Source: Planctomycetota bacterium (GTDB taxonomy: Bacteria; Planctomycetota; Phycisphaerae; Phycisphaerales; Zrk34). From it: DNA of 64,000 nucleotides. The translations under genes were made by a program, and so were the position numbers. Below the pieces are notes generated by a model that searched no databases, had not been told where the DNA came from, and was given only the letters and a program-made list of their open reading frames with translations. Shown here piece by piece: positions 25,114 through 34,207 of this stretch (position 1 is its first letter; each line of letters starts with the position of its first letter). The stretch spans positions 186,001-250,000 of the forward strand of contig WGMD01000002.1 in NCBI GenBank assembly GCA_016125255.1. The letters run 5' to 3'.

Positions 25114-26571
25114 ATGCACATGGACCCCGCCATGCACCGTCGCCTTTTCCTGACCCGCCGCCAACTGCTCGGCCGCTCTGCCGCCGGCATCGGATCGATC
25201 GCGCTCGGTTCGCTGCTCGCTCCGTCCGCGTTCGGCTCGACGGCAAAGCAGCACATCCCGCAGGCGACGATCGAATTCGTGCCGCGCGCCAAGCGCGTCA
25301 TCTATCTGTTTCAGTCGGGAGGCCCGTCGCAGATGGACCTGTTCGATTACAAGCCGCAGATGGTCAGCGAGCGCGGCAAGGACCTGCCCGACTCGGTCCG
25401 CCGCGGGCAGCGCCTGACCGGCATGACCAGCGGACAGAAGAGCTTTCCCATTGCCAATTCGATCTTCAAATTCGCGCAGCACGGACAGGGCGGGGCGTGG
25501 GTCAGCGAACTCCTGCCGCACATCGCGGGGCAGGCGGATCGCCTCTGCTTCATCAAGTCGATGCAGACGCAGCAGATCAACCACGACCCGGCGATCACGT
25601 TTTTTCAGACGGGCTTCCAGCTCGCCGGTCGGCCGAGCATCGGGGCGTGGATGAGCTACGGGCTGGGCAGTCACAATCAGAACATGCCCGCGTACGTCGT
25701 GCTCATCTCGCGGGGCACCGGTCGCCCGAGTTGCCAGCCGCTGTATGATCGACTTTGGGGCAGCGGATTTTTGCCGACTTCGCACGCCGGCGTGAAACTG
25801 CGTTCCGCCTCCGATCCCGTGCTCTACCTCTCCAACCCCAGCGGCATCGAGCGCGACATGCGCCGGCAGATGCTCGATGAACTGGCCGCCCTCAACGAGC
25901 GCGCTTTCGAAAGCAAACAGGACGCCGAGATCAACACGCGCATCGGGCAGTACGAGATGGCGTATCGCATGCAGATGTCCGTGCCGGATCTGACGGACAT
26001 TTCCAATGAGCCGCAGTCTGTACTCGATATGTACGGCCCGAACGTTCGCAAGCCCGGCACGTACGCCGCCAACGCCCTGCTCGCCCGTCGCCTCGCCGAG
26101 CGCGATGTGCGATTCATCCAGCTATTTCACATGGGGTGGGACCAGCACGGCAGTCTGCCGCAGCAGATCCACGGCCAGTGCTCCGACGTCGACCAAGCCA
26201 CCGCCGCGCTGATCCGCGATCTCGATCAGCGCGGGCTCCTCGATGACACACTCATCATCTGGGGCGGCGAATTCGGCCGAACCGTTTACTCCCAGGGCCA
26301 GCTCACCGCCACCAACTACGGCCGCGATCACCACCCCCGCTGCTTCACCATCTTCATGACCGGCGGCGGCATCAAGGGAGGTCTGACCTATGGCGCGACC
26401 GACGACTACTCCTACAACATCACCGAAAACCCCGTCGATATTCACGACCTGCACGCCACGATTCTCTACAACATGGGTGTCGATCACACCAAGCTGACCT
26501 TCCGCTTCCAGGGCCGCGACTATCGACTCACCGACGTGCACGGCAACGTCGTGCACGATGTGCTGGCATAA
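25114..26571 (+). CDS. DUF1501 protein with twin-arginine-like signal
   Basis: An exported 485-residue protein related to the alkaline phosphatase/sulfatase fold. The N-terminus reads RRLFLTRRQLLGRS followed by a hydrophobic AAGIGSIALGSLLAPSAFG, a Tat-type signal. The conserved DUF1501 blocks are YLFQSGGPSQMDLFDYK, HDPAITFFQTG, HMGWDQHG, and WGGEFGRT with DHHPRCF near the C-terminus. ATG 25114 follows GGAG of the preceding gene's end. It is co-transcribed with the PSD1 gene. The substrate is unknown. Confidence 0.95.
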   Translation: MHMDPAMHRRLFLTRRQLLGRSAAGIGSIALGSLLAPSAFGSTAKQHIPQATIEFVPRAKRVIYLFQSGGPSQMDLFDYKPQMVSERGKDLPDSVRRGQRLTGMTSGQKSFPIANSIFKFAQHGQGGAWVSELLPHIAGQADRLCFIKSMQTQQINHDPAITFFQTGFQLAGRPSIGAWMSYGLGSHNQNMPAYVVLISRGTGRPSCQPLYDRLWGSGFLPTSHAGVKLRSASDPVLYLSNPSGIERDMRRQMLDELAALNERAFESKQDAEINTRIGQYEMAYRMQMSVPDLTDISNEPQSVLDMYGPNVRKPGTYAANALLARRLAERDVRFIQLFHMGWDQHGSLPQQIHGQCSDVDQATAALIRDLDQRGLLDDTLIIWGGEFGRTVYSQGQLTATNYGRDHHPRCFTIFMTGGGIKGGLTYGATDDYSYNITENPVDIHDLHATILYNMGVDHTKLTFRFQGRDYRLTDVHGNVVHDVLA

Positions 26572-26578
26572 ATTTCGA

Positions 26579-26604
26579 GGCGGGGGGACTTCAGTCCCCC
26601 CGCC
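26579..26604. terminator. Bidirectional terminator hairpin between DUF1501 and sulfatase genes
   Basis: A 12-bp perfect stem (GGCGGGGGGACT with AGTCCCCCCGCC) lies between two convergent stops. The flanks AATTT and CAATTG are short on T, so termination may be only partly intrinsic. Confidence 0.75.
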
Positions 26605-26617
26605 CAATTGATACACG

Positions 26618-28195
26618 TCACTGAATCGGCGTCTTCTCAAAATCGCTCGGGTTCACCCATCCCGCACGGATCTTCTCGCCGCTCATGTATCGCTCGTAGA
26701 AGTCCTTCTCGCCCTTGCTCGCGCACGGGTACTGGTCGAACACGTAGCCCTGTCCGAACATGCGCGGGTCGCCCTGGGCCTTGAGCTCCGTCATCATCTG
26801 CGATGACAGCGCCTCTTTGACCGCCTTCGCGCCCGGGTCGCTCGACACGTTGAGCTGACATTCGCGATCGGTGTCGACCTTGAACATCTCTTCATTCTGC
26901 CGCTTGCCGAAGGACCATTCCCAATACTTGTGCGTCTGGGGGTTGGTGCGGCCCTCGAGAATGACGGTTTTCGTTGGACTGCCGTCGCAGTTGAGGTAAC
27001 CGGTTTCGGGATTGCCCGCGGGCCAGCGGTCGGTTTCGAAGTTCTGGATGTACAGCACGCCGCCCTTGACGATGCCGCGGATGGGGTAGCCCACATCGTG
27101 CGGGCGACCGACATCGTGCCGCTCCTTGCCGATGAGCACATGATCGCGGGACGGATTGACGATCCCCGCCGACTCGGATCGGAAGATGTCGAAAAGACTA
27201 CGTCCCGGCGAGTCGGCCATGCCCGTCTGCGCCCATGACAATCCCGCCGCCTCGATGAACGTCGGTGCGAAGTCGATGAAGCTCACGTAGTCATCGATGA
27301 CCCGCCCGGGCTTGGCGATGCCCTTGGGCCACATGATCGCCAGCGGCAGATGATTGCTCATCTCGTATTCCTGCCCCTTGACGCGCGGGAACGGCATGCC
27401 GTTGTCAGCCGTGACGACGACGATCGTGTTCGCCAGCAGGCCCCGCTTGTCGAGTTCGTCGAGCATGCGGACGAGATGCTTGTCGAAGTGTTCGAGTTCG
27501 AAGGCGTAGTCGAGCATGTCCGTGCGGACGGTTTCGTTGTCGGGCCAGAAGGCGGGGACGTGATCGATGTCGCTCGTCTTCATGCCGCCCTTGGCGATGC
27601 CTGACCCGTACTCATACCCGCGGTGCGGCTCCGTCGATCCGTACCAGAAGCACCAGGGCTGATCCTTCGGTGCGGCGTCGAGAAAATCGTTGAAATTCGC
27701 CGCATAATCATCACTGTTGATTCCCGTCGTCGGCGGCTTGGCGCGCTGCTTCTCGAAGGGCGTACCCACCAACTGGCGCGGCTTGCCGTCGATCTCCGCC
27801 ACGCCCGGCGCCCACCCCTTGCCCGTCTTACCCACGAAGTATCCGTGTTCGCCCAGCGCTTCGACGTACGACTTGAACTTCTCGGGGAAGTAGCACCAGT
27901 GGTTCGCCGCCGCTTCGAGCTGCCACGAGTTGCGGCCGGTGATGATGCACGCGCGCGACGGGGCGCACTTGGCGTTGGGCGTGTACGCATGCGTGAAGAG
28001 GAGCCCTTCCTTGGCCACGCGATCGAACCCCGGCGACTTGACCCACGAGCACCCGTACGCCCCCATGTACGGATACGACGCATCGTCGGCGATGGCGAAC
28101 AAAATGTTGGGCCGGTCGGCAGCGCCAACGGACGCGCGTGCGATCAGCATCGCGACACAGGCAAACGCGAACCGGGTAAGTCGTGGCTTGAGCAT
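26618..28195 (-). CDS. Secreted sulfatase, Cys-type
   Basis: A 525-residue arylsulfatase-family hydrolase exported by a signal peptide ([16 protein letters not shown]). The metal-binding start is [15 protein letters not shown]. The formylglycine motif is [12 protein letters not shown], a Cys-type C-x-P-x-R sequence that needs a formylglycine-generating enzyme elsewhere in the genome. Further blocks are [16 protein letters not shown] and [13 protein letters not shown]. Shine-Dalgarno GAGGAA precedes the ATG. It is convergent with PSD1/DUF1501, a common association that suggests sulfated polysaccharide use. The exact substrate cannot be told. Confidence 0.95.
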   Translation of the reverse strand: MLKPRLTRFAFACVAMLIARASVGAADRPNILFAIADDASYPYMGAYGCSWVKSPGFDRVAKEGLLFTHAYTPNAKCAPSRACIITGRNSWQLEAAANHWCYFPEKFKSYVEALGEHGYFVGKTGKGWAPGVAEIDGKPRQLVGTPFEKQRAKPPTTGINSDDYAANFNDFLDAAPKDQPWCFWYGSTEPHRGYEYGSGIAKGGMKTSDIDHVPAFWPDNETVRTDMLDYAFELEHFDKHLVRMLDELDKRGLLANTIVVVTADNGMPFPRVKGQEYEMSNHLPLAIMWPKGIAKPGRVIDDYVSFIDFAPTFIEAAGLSWAQTGMADSPGRSLFDIFRSESAGIVNPSRDHVLIGKERHDVGRPHDVGYPIRGIVKGGVLYIQNFETDRWPAGNPETGYLNCDGSPTKTVILEGRTNPQTHKYWEWSFGKRQNEEMFKVDTDRECQLNVSSDPGAKAVKEALSSQMMTELKAQGDPRMFGQGYVFDQYPCASKGEKDFYERYMSGEKIRAGWVNPSDFEKTPIQ

Positions 28196-28245
28196 ATCGT
28201 GTTCCTCGTAAGATCAATATCCGTCAGCACAGGTGTCTTCAAAAC

Positions 28246-28270
28246 GTGCACATGCGCAATGCGCATGCAC
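28246..28270. promoter_or_regulatory. Imperfect palindrome upstream of the sulfatase gene
   Basis: GTGCA-c-ATGCGCA meets TGCGCATGCAC in a near-palindrome about 50-75 bases upstream of the sulfatase start, the position of a repressor operator. One arm has a single extra base. The regulator is unknown. Confidence 0.35.
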
Positions 28271-28330
28271 GGTTGATGTCCCATCGATGTCTGAACGTTC
28301 ACGCCTCAGGTTCGATTGTATCACCCCATA

Positions 28331-28357
28331 AAAAAGCCGCCGAAATCGGCGGCTTTT
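28331..28357 (-). terminator. Intrinsic terminator of the DEAD-box helicase gene
   Basis: AAAAAGCCGCC, loop GAAATC, GGCGGCTTTT: A-run, GC stem and T-run in both directions. It starts 25 bases after the helicase stop on the minus strand. Confidence 0.88.
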
Positions 28358-28381
28358 GAATCTGATCTCTGACCTCTGTCC

Positions 28382-29830
28382 TCACGCCCCCCGGCGCCGG
28401 CCCGCGCCGGTCGAGCGGTCTTTACCACCACTCGGACGGCGGCCTTTTTTCTTGGGGCGGCCTTTCCAGAACGCCGCCTTCTTCTGATCGGGGTGCCCTT
28501 CGGGCCGGGGCTTGCGTCCGGACTTATTCTTGTGGCCCCGATTCTGACCCTGGCCCTGGCCCTGTCCCTGACCCTGATGCAGCGGGTGCGGCACGCGCTC
28601 TTTCTTCACTGGCGCCGGCGAACCGCCGCCGCCGTTGAATCCATGCACGATGACCTCCAACGGGCGCTTGAGCATGCGCTCCACATCGCGCAGACTCCCC
28701 CGCTCCTCTTCGGAGCAGAACGAGATGGCGTGGCCCTGCTGACCCGCGCGGCCGGTCCGGCCGATGCGGTGCACATACGTCTCGGCGTCGTTGGGCATGT
28801 CGTAATTGATGACATGGCTGATCTGATCAACGTCGAGCCCGCGGGCGGCGATGTCGCTGGCGACCAGCACGCGTGTCATGCCCTTCTTGAAGTTGTGCAG
28901 GGCCTTGAGCCGGGCGGCCTGCGACTTGTCGGAGTGGATCGCCTCGGCGACGAAGTTCGGGTAGTTGAGGCGGCGAACGATGCGGTCGGCGCCGCGCTTG
29001 GTGCGGGCGAAGATGATCGTGCGCGACATGGCGGGGTCGGCCAGCAGATGTTCGAGCAAGGCGGGCTTGTTGGGCTGCTCGACGCGATAGACGACCTGAT
29101 GCACGGTGTCCGCCGCCGCCGACTGCGCGGCGATCGTGATCGTCACCGGTTTGCGAAGAATCGAATCGGCGAGGGATCGAATCTCGCGCGGCATCGTGGC
29201 GGAGAACAGCAGCGTCTGACGCTCGGCAGGCACCATCGCGACGACCTTGCGGATGTCGTGAATGAAGCCCATGTCGAGCATGCGGTCCGCTTCGTCGAGG
29301 ACGAAGATTTCGATCTGGTCGAGCTTGACGAAACCCTGATTGATGAGATCAAGGAGTCGGCCGGGCGTGGCGACGAGGATGTCCACGCCTTTGCGGAGCG
29401 CGGCGACCTGGCTGCCTTGCTTGACGCCGCCGAAGATGACGGTGTGACGCAGGCCGGTGTGGCGACCGTAATTGGTGAAGCTGTCGCCGATCTGGGCGGC
29501 CAGTTCGCGGGTCGGGCTGAGGATCAGGGCGCGGATCGGCCGGACGGGACCGCGCTCGTGGCGGGCGCGGGGGTGATAGTGTTTGCCCCCGCCGCGCGGC
29601 GCGTGCGGCTCTTGCGGGGCGTGCGAACCGACGTGGTGATGGAGGCGCTGCAGGATCGGCAGCGCGAACGCCGCGGTCTTGCCCGTGCCCGTCTGAGCGC
29701 AGCCGAGCAGGTCGTGGCCTTCGAGGATCGGCGGCAGCGCCTGGGCCTGAATGGGTGTGGGAGCGGCGTAGCCCTTGCCGCGGATCGCCCGCAGCAGCGG
29801 CTCAATTAGCATGAGCTTTTCAAATGCCAT
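28382..29830 (-). CDS. DEAD-box RNA helicase (RhlE-like)
   Basis: An ATP-dependent RNA helicase of 482 residues. All core motifs are present: Q motif [18 protein letters not shown], Ia [37 protein letters not shown] and [13 protein letters not shown] His/Gly-rich insert follows motif I, and the C-terminus is a basic tail with a GQ dipeptide run (about 28545-28575) and many Lys/Arg/Gly residues, likely for RNA binding. ATG 29830 (MAFEKL) begins at the usual RhlE start; frames reading further upstream to 30361 have no domain and would run through the promoter of the divergent Rrf2 gene. No strong Shine-Dalgarno is seen. Confidence 0.94.
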   Translation of the reverse strand: MAFEKLMLIEPLLRAIRGKGYAAPTPIQAQALPPILEGHDLLGCAQTGTGKTAAFALPILQRLHHHVGSHAPQEPHAPRGGGKHYHPRARHERGPVRPIRALILSPTRELAAQIGDSFTNYGRHTGLRHTVIFGGVKQGSQVAALRKGVDILVATPGRLLDLINQGFVKLDQIEIFVLDEADRMLDMGFIHDIRKVVAMVPAERQTLLFSATMPREIRSLADSILRKPVTITIAAQSAAADTVHQVVYRVEQPNKPALLEHLLADPAMSRTIIFARTKRGADRIVRRLNYPNFVAEAIHSDKSQAARLKALHNFKKGMTRVLVASDIAARGLDVDQISHVINYDMPNDAETYVHRIGRTGRAGQQGHAISFCSEEERGSLRDVERMLKRPLEVIVHGFNGGGGSPAPVKKERVPHPLHQGQGQGQGQGQNRGHKNKSGRKPRPEGHPDQKKAAFWKGRPKKKGRRPSGGKDRSTGAGRRRGA

Positions 29831-30034
29831 GATCGATTTCAACTTTCGGTGGGGAAGCCCCAACGGAAAAGGGAGGTATCTGTCGAGCATCCAGTTTAGG
29901 GCTGTATCGACAAGATATCCATTGCTGCATTGAAGAAAGGTGATGCCTCCCGGATGGACCGGTCGCGGGTTGATAATAGAATGTCCATATCCAAAAAGCG
30001 GATTTAAGCGGATGGATCGACATGTGTCCTTCTG

Positions 30035-30502
30035 ATGGAGCGGAAAATAGTGCTTTCCACCACGACCGAATACGCCCTTCGCGCGATTGTCTGTCTGGCG
30101 TCGAGCCCGGAGGAGCCCAAGACGGGGCAGCAACTGGCCAAGCTCACCAAGGTCCCGGCGGGCTATCTGGCGAAGGTGCTCAAACAGCTCAACCGGGCGG
30201 GACTGATCCGTTCGCAGCGCGGGCTGCACGGCGGCTCGGTGCTCACGCGCTCGCCCAAGAAGATCACGATGCTCGACGTCGTCGATGCGATCGAACCGAT
30301 TCGCCGCATCGAGCATTGCCCGCTCGATCTCAAAAGCCACATCAAGCTCTGCCCCCTGCACCGCCGCCTCGACGACGCGATCGCGCTGATCGAAAAAGCG
30401 TTCGGCACGACGACCATCGACGAACTGCTCACGGAGAAAACCGCCAGCACGCCGCTGTGCGAATCGGCGAAGACGGCGACGGTCACGGTGCGGGGAAGAT
30501 GA
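30035..30502 (+). CDS. Rrf2-family transcriptional regulator
   Basis: A 155-residue winged-helix regulator ([47 protein letters not shown]). Rrf2 proteins such as IscR and NsrR bind an Fe-S cluster through three close cysteines. Here the corresponding loop reads [16 protein letters not shown], two Cys separated by ten residues, so cluster binding is possible but not by the standard set. It is divergent from the DEAD-box gene with 204 bases between them, which probably contain operators for both. Confidence 0.92.
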   Translation: MERKIVLSTTTEYALRAIVCLASSPEEPKTGQQLAKLTKVPAGYLAKVLKQLNRAGLIRSQRGLHGGSVLTRSPKKITMLDVVDAIEPIRRIEHCPLDLKSHIKLCPLHRRLDDAIALIEKAFGTTTIDELLTEKTASTPLCESAKTATVTVRGR

Positions 30503-30582
30503 AGATCAGGGGTCAGGGATCGGGGGTCGGAGATCGGGGAACGATCGCCCCCTGATCTTCAGCCCCTGATCCCTGCTCCCCG
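30503..30582. repeat. Word-like GATCAGGG repeat forming a hairpin, shared with the comEA-like 3' end
   Basis: Near-tandem words of the type GATCAGGGGTCAGGGATCGG are followed by their reverse complement (CCCCTGATC...CCCCTGATCCCTG). The repeat starts at the Rrf2 stop and supplies the last roughly 20 codons of the convergent ComEA-like gene. Similar word repeats occur at 39066-39186. It may terminate both convergent genes. Confidence 0.6.
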
Positions 30583-30905
30583 AAGCTCACATACGGTCGA
30601 ATGCGTTCGGTTAATTTCGGCCCGATGCCGCTGACGCGGGCGAGGTCGGCGATGGAGCGATAGGGGCCATGTTCGGCGCGGTCGGCGATGATGCGTTGGG
30701 CGAGCGCGGGGCCGACGCCGGGGAGGAGCTGGAGCGTGGGGGCGTCGGCGGTGTTGAGGTTGATGGTGTAATTGATCGGTGCGTCAACGGTCGAGCGCCC
30801 GTTGCGTGCGAAGTAGAGACACGCCGTCAGCAGTAGCGCGGCGGCGAGCGCGACAAAGAGGCGATGCGGCAGCGGGTCAGCGGGTTGGGGCGGCGAGGAC
30901 GTCAT
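30513..30905 (-). CDS. ComEA-like membrane-anchored helix-hairpin-helix protein
   Basis: A 130-residue protein with one N-terminal membrane helix (LFVALAAALLLTACLYF) and a ComEA-type double helix-hairpin-helix (INLNTADAPTLQLLPGVG; RIIADRAEHGPYRSIADL; VSGIGPKLTERIRPYV). Such proteins bind double-stranded DNA at the cell surface during uptake, though many non-competent bacteria carry them. The C-terminal tail after residue about 108 is encoded by the repeat at 30513-30582 and is unlikely to be functional. No clear Shine-Dalgarno is visible. Confidence 0.85.
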   Translation of the reverse strand: MTSSPPQPADPLPHRLFVALAAALLLTACLYFARNGRSTVDAPINYTINLNTADAPTLQLLPGVGPALAQRIIADRAEHGPYRSIADLARVSGIGPKLTERIRPYVSFGEQGSGAEDQGAIVPRSPTPDP

Positions 30906-30918
30906 GCCGGGAGGAGCA

Positions 30919-30943
30919 CGCCGCGAGCGGCGTCGCTAAACGG
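30919..30943 (-). repeat. 25-nt GC hairpin repeat (family B), copy 1
   Basis: Read on the minus strand it is CCGTTTAGCGACGCCG plus CTCGCGGCG. Near-identical copies lie at 42642-42666 and 46882-46906. Each contains the short stem CGCCGC/GCGGCG and lies between genes. Confidence 0.7.
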
Positions 30944-30972
30944 AGAAGATGCACGAGCGGGGATGCCCCTGC

Positions 30973-32481
30973 TCACGCCGCGCCGGGGCTCGTCGGCGAG
31001 CCATGCTCCTGAAAACTCTTGCGGAGCGTGACGAGGCGGCGAAAGGCGTTTTTGGGCTGGAGATTGTTTTTGATCAGGGCGCCGTGGGGCATGACGGATT
31101 GGTCGTGATCGGCCAGATCGAGCCAGGCGACGGACTCGACGAAATTCTTGGAAAGCGTGATGTTGTAGAAGGCCTCGAGCCAGTGGCTTTGCACATGGGC
31201 CGACCAGGGTTGTCGCCAGAACCCGGCGCGTGGTTGGTCGCCGCTCGCTTGAGCGCCCGGCTCCGACGGCACGGCGACGGCGGTCACATGCATGGGCTTG
31301 CCCAGCCCGCTGAAACGGTCGAGCAGCGAACTGACCTGCAACAGGTCGCGCGTGAACTGGCCTTCGGTGGGCTGGCCCATCAGCAGTTTCACGCCGAACC
31401 CGTCGACCGGGATGCCGCTCTGCAAGACCATCTCCGCGTACATCATCGGCGGGATCGACCGCTGATTGGCGGCGTAATACTCGCCGAACGGATGCGTGAT
31501 TTCGATGAGCGTCTTGGCGTTGGGCTGCACCTTCTTGACGAGCAGCATGGCCATGCGGGTCAGGTCCATGAGCTGCTCGAAGTTGAAGGAGAAGTGGTCG
31601 TTGACATGAATGCCGCTGACCACGTTCCACAAACTCACCACGCTGCGGTAGCGCGTCACGACCCGCTCGACGTGTTCGTAGAGCAGATCGCGGACGGTGT
31701 CGTAATCGTGCTCCCAGATGTAGAGCCAATCCGGCACGACATCGGGCGTAAAGCTCACGACCGGGCCGGCGAGAATCGGCAGGCGATTCTTGAACGCCCA
31801 CTCGCACCATCCATCGAGCGGGCCCCAGTTGTATTCCTGCTCGGCGGGTTCAAGGTGACGCCACGAAGTGGCGAAACGGACGTAGTCGAAATTCGCCAGC
31901 AGCGTCGGGGCGAGGCGTTCGAGATTCTGATCCAGCGCCACGCCGCACCCGAACACATGGCGCGACACCGCCCCGTGTTCGAGCCGGCGCTTCAGCAGCG
32001 TATCGGCATGGCTCAGCGCCATCTCTTCGGAGGCGTCAATGGAGGCGACGAGACTCATCCGCGCCAGCTTGTCCGCCTCGCCGGGGTCGTCGACGGCACT
32101 GAGCGCTTCGAAGAATTTTTTCTTGGCGATGAGCAGCCGTTTGGACGCGGCGTGATCGTCCGGCAGATCGAACAGATTCCAATCCTCCTGCTTGGCGATC
32201 ATCTTCATGATCCGATGCCGGGCCAGCTCGAGCGTCAGATGGTACGGCTCCTCGCGCTCGGGAAGCAGGCACGTCTGAAGCATCAGTTCGCCGACGCCCT
32301 CGACCTCGAATTGAAGGCACAGGGCGGCGGGACCGATGGCGGTCTTTTCGCAGAGGATTTCGCCCTTTTCGATGGTAATAGTAGAGCGCACGCCCAGATC
32401 CTCCGCACCCACGAGGTGAGCGTTGCGCAGGGACCACTGGGTCGCCAACCGACCATTCTCGTACACGTGAAACTTGAGCAT
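30973..32481 (-). CDS. GH10-like (xylanase-type) protein lacking the usual catalytic glutamates
   Basis: A 502-residue protein with an N-terminal beta-rich region (about 1-170) followed by a GH10-like TIM barrel (FDYVRFATSWRHLEPAEQEY; RLPILAGPVVSF). Active xylanases have WDVVNE around the acid/base Glu; here it reads SLWNVVSGIHVND. The nucleophile strand, normally T-E-L-D, reads HVTAVAVPSE. Either the enzyme is inactive or it uses a different mechanism. ATG 32481 (MLKFHVY) is chosen; longer frames add low-complexity sequence. No signal peptide is evident. It is divergent from purC across about 250 gene-free bases. Confidence 0.8.
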   Translation of the reverse strand: MLKFHVYENGRLATQWSLRNAHLVGAEDLGVRSTITIEKGEILCEKTAIGPAALCLQFEVEGVGELMLQTCLLPEREEPYHLTLELARHRIMKMIAKQEDWNLFDLPDDHAASKRLLIAKKKFFEALSAVDDPGEADKLARMSLVASIDASEEMALSHADTLLKRRLEHGAVSRHVFGCGVALDQNLERLAPTLLANFDYVRFATSWRHLEPAEQEYNWGPLDGWCEWAFKNRLPILAGPVVSFTPDVVPDWLYIWEHDYDTVRDLLYEHVERVVTRYRSVVSLWNVVSGIHVNDHFSFNFEQLMDLTRMAMLLVKKVQPNAKTLIEITHPFGEYYAANQRSIPPMMYAEMVLQSGIPVDGFGVKLLMGQPTEGQFTRDLLQVSSLLDRFSGLGKPMHVTAVAVPSEPGAQASGDQPRAGFWRQPWSAHVQSHWLEAFYNITLSKNFVESVAWLDLADHDQSVMPHGALIKNNLQPKNAFRRLVTLRKSFQEHGSPTSPGAA

Positions 32482-32691
32482 GTCCAACCGGCCGCGGGGC
32501 CACATCCCCTTGTGATAAAGGTATGGATGAGTGCGGCAATGGGCTGGGCGAGACGCCCAAGCCGTGGAGTCGTGGCCCCTTGGCAGCTTCCGCCATATCG
32601 GCGGCGTCCCCATCGACGCCGCCCCCCCATTCTGACAACTTTTCCACGTTCGGCAAGCTCGCCATCCAACCCCGCCTCCGCTACACTAGCC

Positions 32692-32697
32692 CCTTTC
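32692..32697 (+). promoter_or_regulatory. Candidate -10 box TACACT for purC
   Basis: TACACT lies 38 bases before the purC ATG in the divergent region shared with the GH10-like gene. The -35 region is not clear. Confidence 0.3.
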
Positions 32698-32735
32698 CCC
32701 GCCCAACGATTCCACCCCGATCTGGAGCCAACGCC

Positions 32736-33683
32736 ATGGTCAACACCACTGACGCCCTCATGCGGACCGACCTGCCCCTGCCCAACCGCCGACAGGGCAA
32801 AGTCCGCGACATCTACGACATGACCCTCCCCGACGGCTCGCCCGGCCTGCTGATCGTCGCCACCGACCGCATCAGCGCGTTCGATGTGGTCATGTCCAAC
32901 GGCGTCCCCGGCAAGGGCGTCGTCCTCACGCAGATCAGCGTCTTCTGGTTCGACATGTTCAAGGACCTCGTGCCGCATCATCTCGTCTCCACCGACCCCG
33001 CCGACATCCCCGGCATCTCCGCCGAGCAGGCCGCCTCGCTCAAAGGCCGCGTCATGATCGGCCGCAAAACCAACGTCATCCCCGTCGAGTGCATCGTCCG
33101 CGGATACCTCACCGGGTCCGGCTTCAAGGACTACACCAAAACCGGCAAAGTTTGCGGCATCCCCCTGCCCGCCGGCATGGTCAATTCCTCCAAAATCGAG
33201 AACCCCATCTTCACCCCTTCCACCAAAGCCGAAACCGGACACGACGAGAACATCAGCTTCGACACCGCCGCCGCCACCGTCGGCGAAAACACCGCTGCCA
33301 AGCTCCGTGACCTCTCCCTGCAAATCTACTCCGAAGCCCGAAATTACGCCGCAAAACGCGGGATCATCATCGCCGACACCAAGTTCGAATTCGGCCTCCC
33401 CATCGACCCAAGCTCAGGCGCCGGCCCGATCCTCATCGATGAAGTCCTCACCCCCGACTCCTCCCGATTCTGGCCCGCCGACGAGTACGCCGCCGGACGC
33501 GAGCAGAACAGTCTCGACAAACAGTACGTTCGCAACTACCTCGAAGGACTCGTCAAGAGCGGCGGATGGGACAAGACCCCGCCCGGCCCCGCCCTGCCCG
33601 ATGACGTCATCGAGAACACCCTCGCCAAGTACAAGGACGCCTACCACCGCCTCACCGGCAAATCCATCGACGACGTCCTCTGA
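32736..33683 (+). CDS. purC: Phosphoribosylaminoimidazole-succinocarboxamide synthase
   Basis: SAICAR synthetase of purine biosynthesis, which joins aspartate to CAIR using ATP. At 315 residues it belongs to the longer form. Diagnostic motifs are NRRQGKVRDIYDM (nucleotide-binding start), TDRISAFDVVMSNGVPGKG, VECIVRGYLTGSGFKDY, DTKFEFG and DEVLTPDSSRFWPADEY. ATG 32736 has GGAG ten bases upstream. A strong terminator follows at 33719. It stands alone, with no other purine genes nearby. Confidence 0.97.
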   Translation: MVNTTDALMRTDLPLPNRRQGKVRDIYDMTLPDGSPGLLIVATDRISAFDVVMSNGVPGKGVVLTQISVFWFDMFKDLVPHHLVSTDPADIPGISAEQAASLKGRVMIGRKTNVIPVECIVRGYLTGSGFKDYTKTGKVCGIPLPAGMVNSSKIENPIFTPSTKAETGHDENISFDTAAATVGENTAAKLRDLSLQIYSEARNYAAKRGIIIADTKFEFGLPIDPSSGAGPILIDEVLTPDSSRFWPADEYAAGREQNSLDKQYVRNYLEGLVKSGGWDKTPPGPALPDDVIENTLAKYKDAYHRLTGKSIDDVL

Positions 33684-33718
33684 CCCCCCCACGATCGTCG
33701 ATCACCATCGCCCCCCCG

Positions 33719-33751
33719 GCCCGCCCCGCTTCAGCGGGGCGGGCTTCATTT
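33719..33751 (+). terminator. Intrinsic terminator of purC
   Basis: An 11-bp perfect stem GCCCGCCCCGC/GCGGGGCGGGC with a TTCA loop, followed by TTCATTT. Confidence 0.88.
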
Positions 33752-34207
33752 GCGCCTCATTCCCCATTCACACCGGCGCGGCACACCCCGCCATTTTCAC
33801 CACTTTCGTGCGCCCTCGTTCCCCGCTCAATATCGCAACTTTTCGCGCACCGCATTGTCCCCCGGCGCGACGCTGCGCGCCCGGTGCGCATCGGCGCGGT
33901 GGGCGTCGCCAACCCCGTGCGCGCTTTTGCGGGACTTATATCAACACGACGACGCGCCCGTGCGATTTTTGCATCGCCGGTGCGCAGGAAGTTGTCGCTG
34001 GCTGTGGGAAGCGTGGGTGAAATGACCCACCTCGAGCGAGGGAAGATCGGATTGCAACAGGCACGACCGGCCGCCGACCGCGTCAGCTCCGGGCTGGTAT
34101 CCAGACAAAAAAATGGTTCCAGACACCTTTTCGGACCCGACACCTTTTCGGACCCCTGAGGCGGTGATGATTGGCAAGGCGCTTCGGCTCCTGCTTGCGG
34201 CGGCGGC
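33752..34207. other. Gene-free stretch of about 450 bases, unexplained
   Basis: Frames here have no recognisable domain or ribosome-binding site on either strand. Its right end (34100-34160) holds an A-run and a tandem 17-mer. It may be remains of a lost gene or mobile element. Confidence 0.5.
34122..34155. repeat. Tandem 17-mer GACACCTTTTCGGACCC x2
   Basis: Two identical, directly adjacent copies (34122-34138 and 34139-34155), preceded by a partial copy TTCCAGACACC-like start. It lies about 50 bases from the metallophosphoesterase stop. The origin is unclear. Confidence 0.75.

Noticed and set aside
28493-29809. Long plus-strand frame opposite the DEAD-box helicase
   Set aside because: The helicase motifs on the minus strand are complete; the opposite frame has no motif.
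29831-30361. N-terminal extension of the DEAD-box gene
   Set aside because: The extra 177 codons lie across the divergent Rrf2 gene and its promoter and have no domain; the helicase start at 29830 matches the family.
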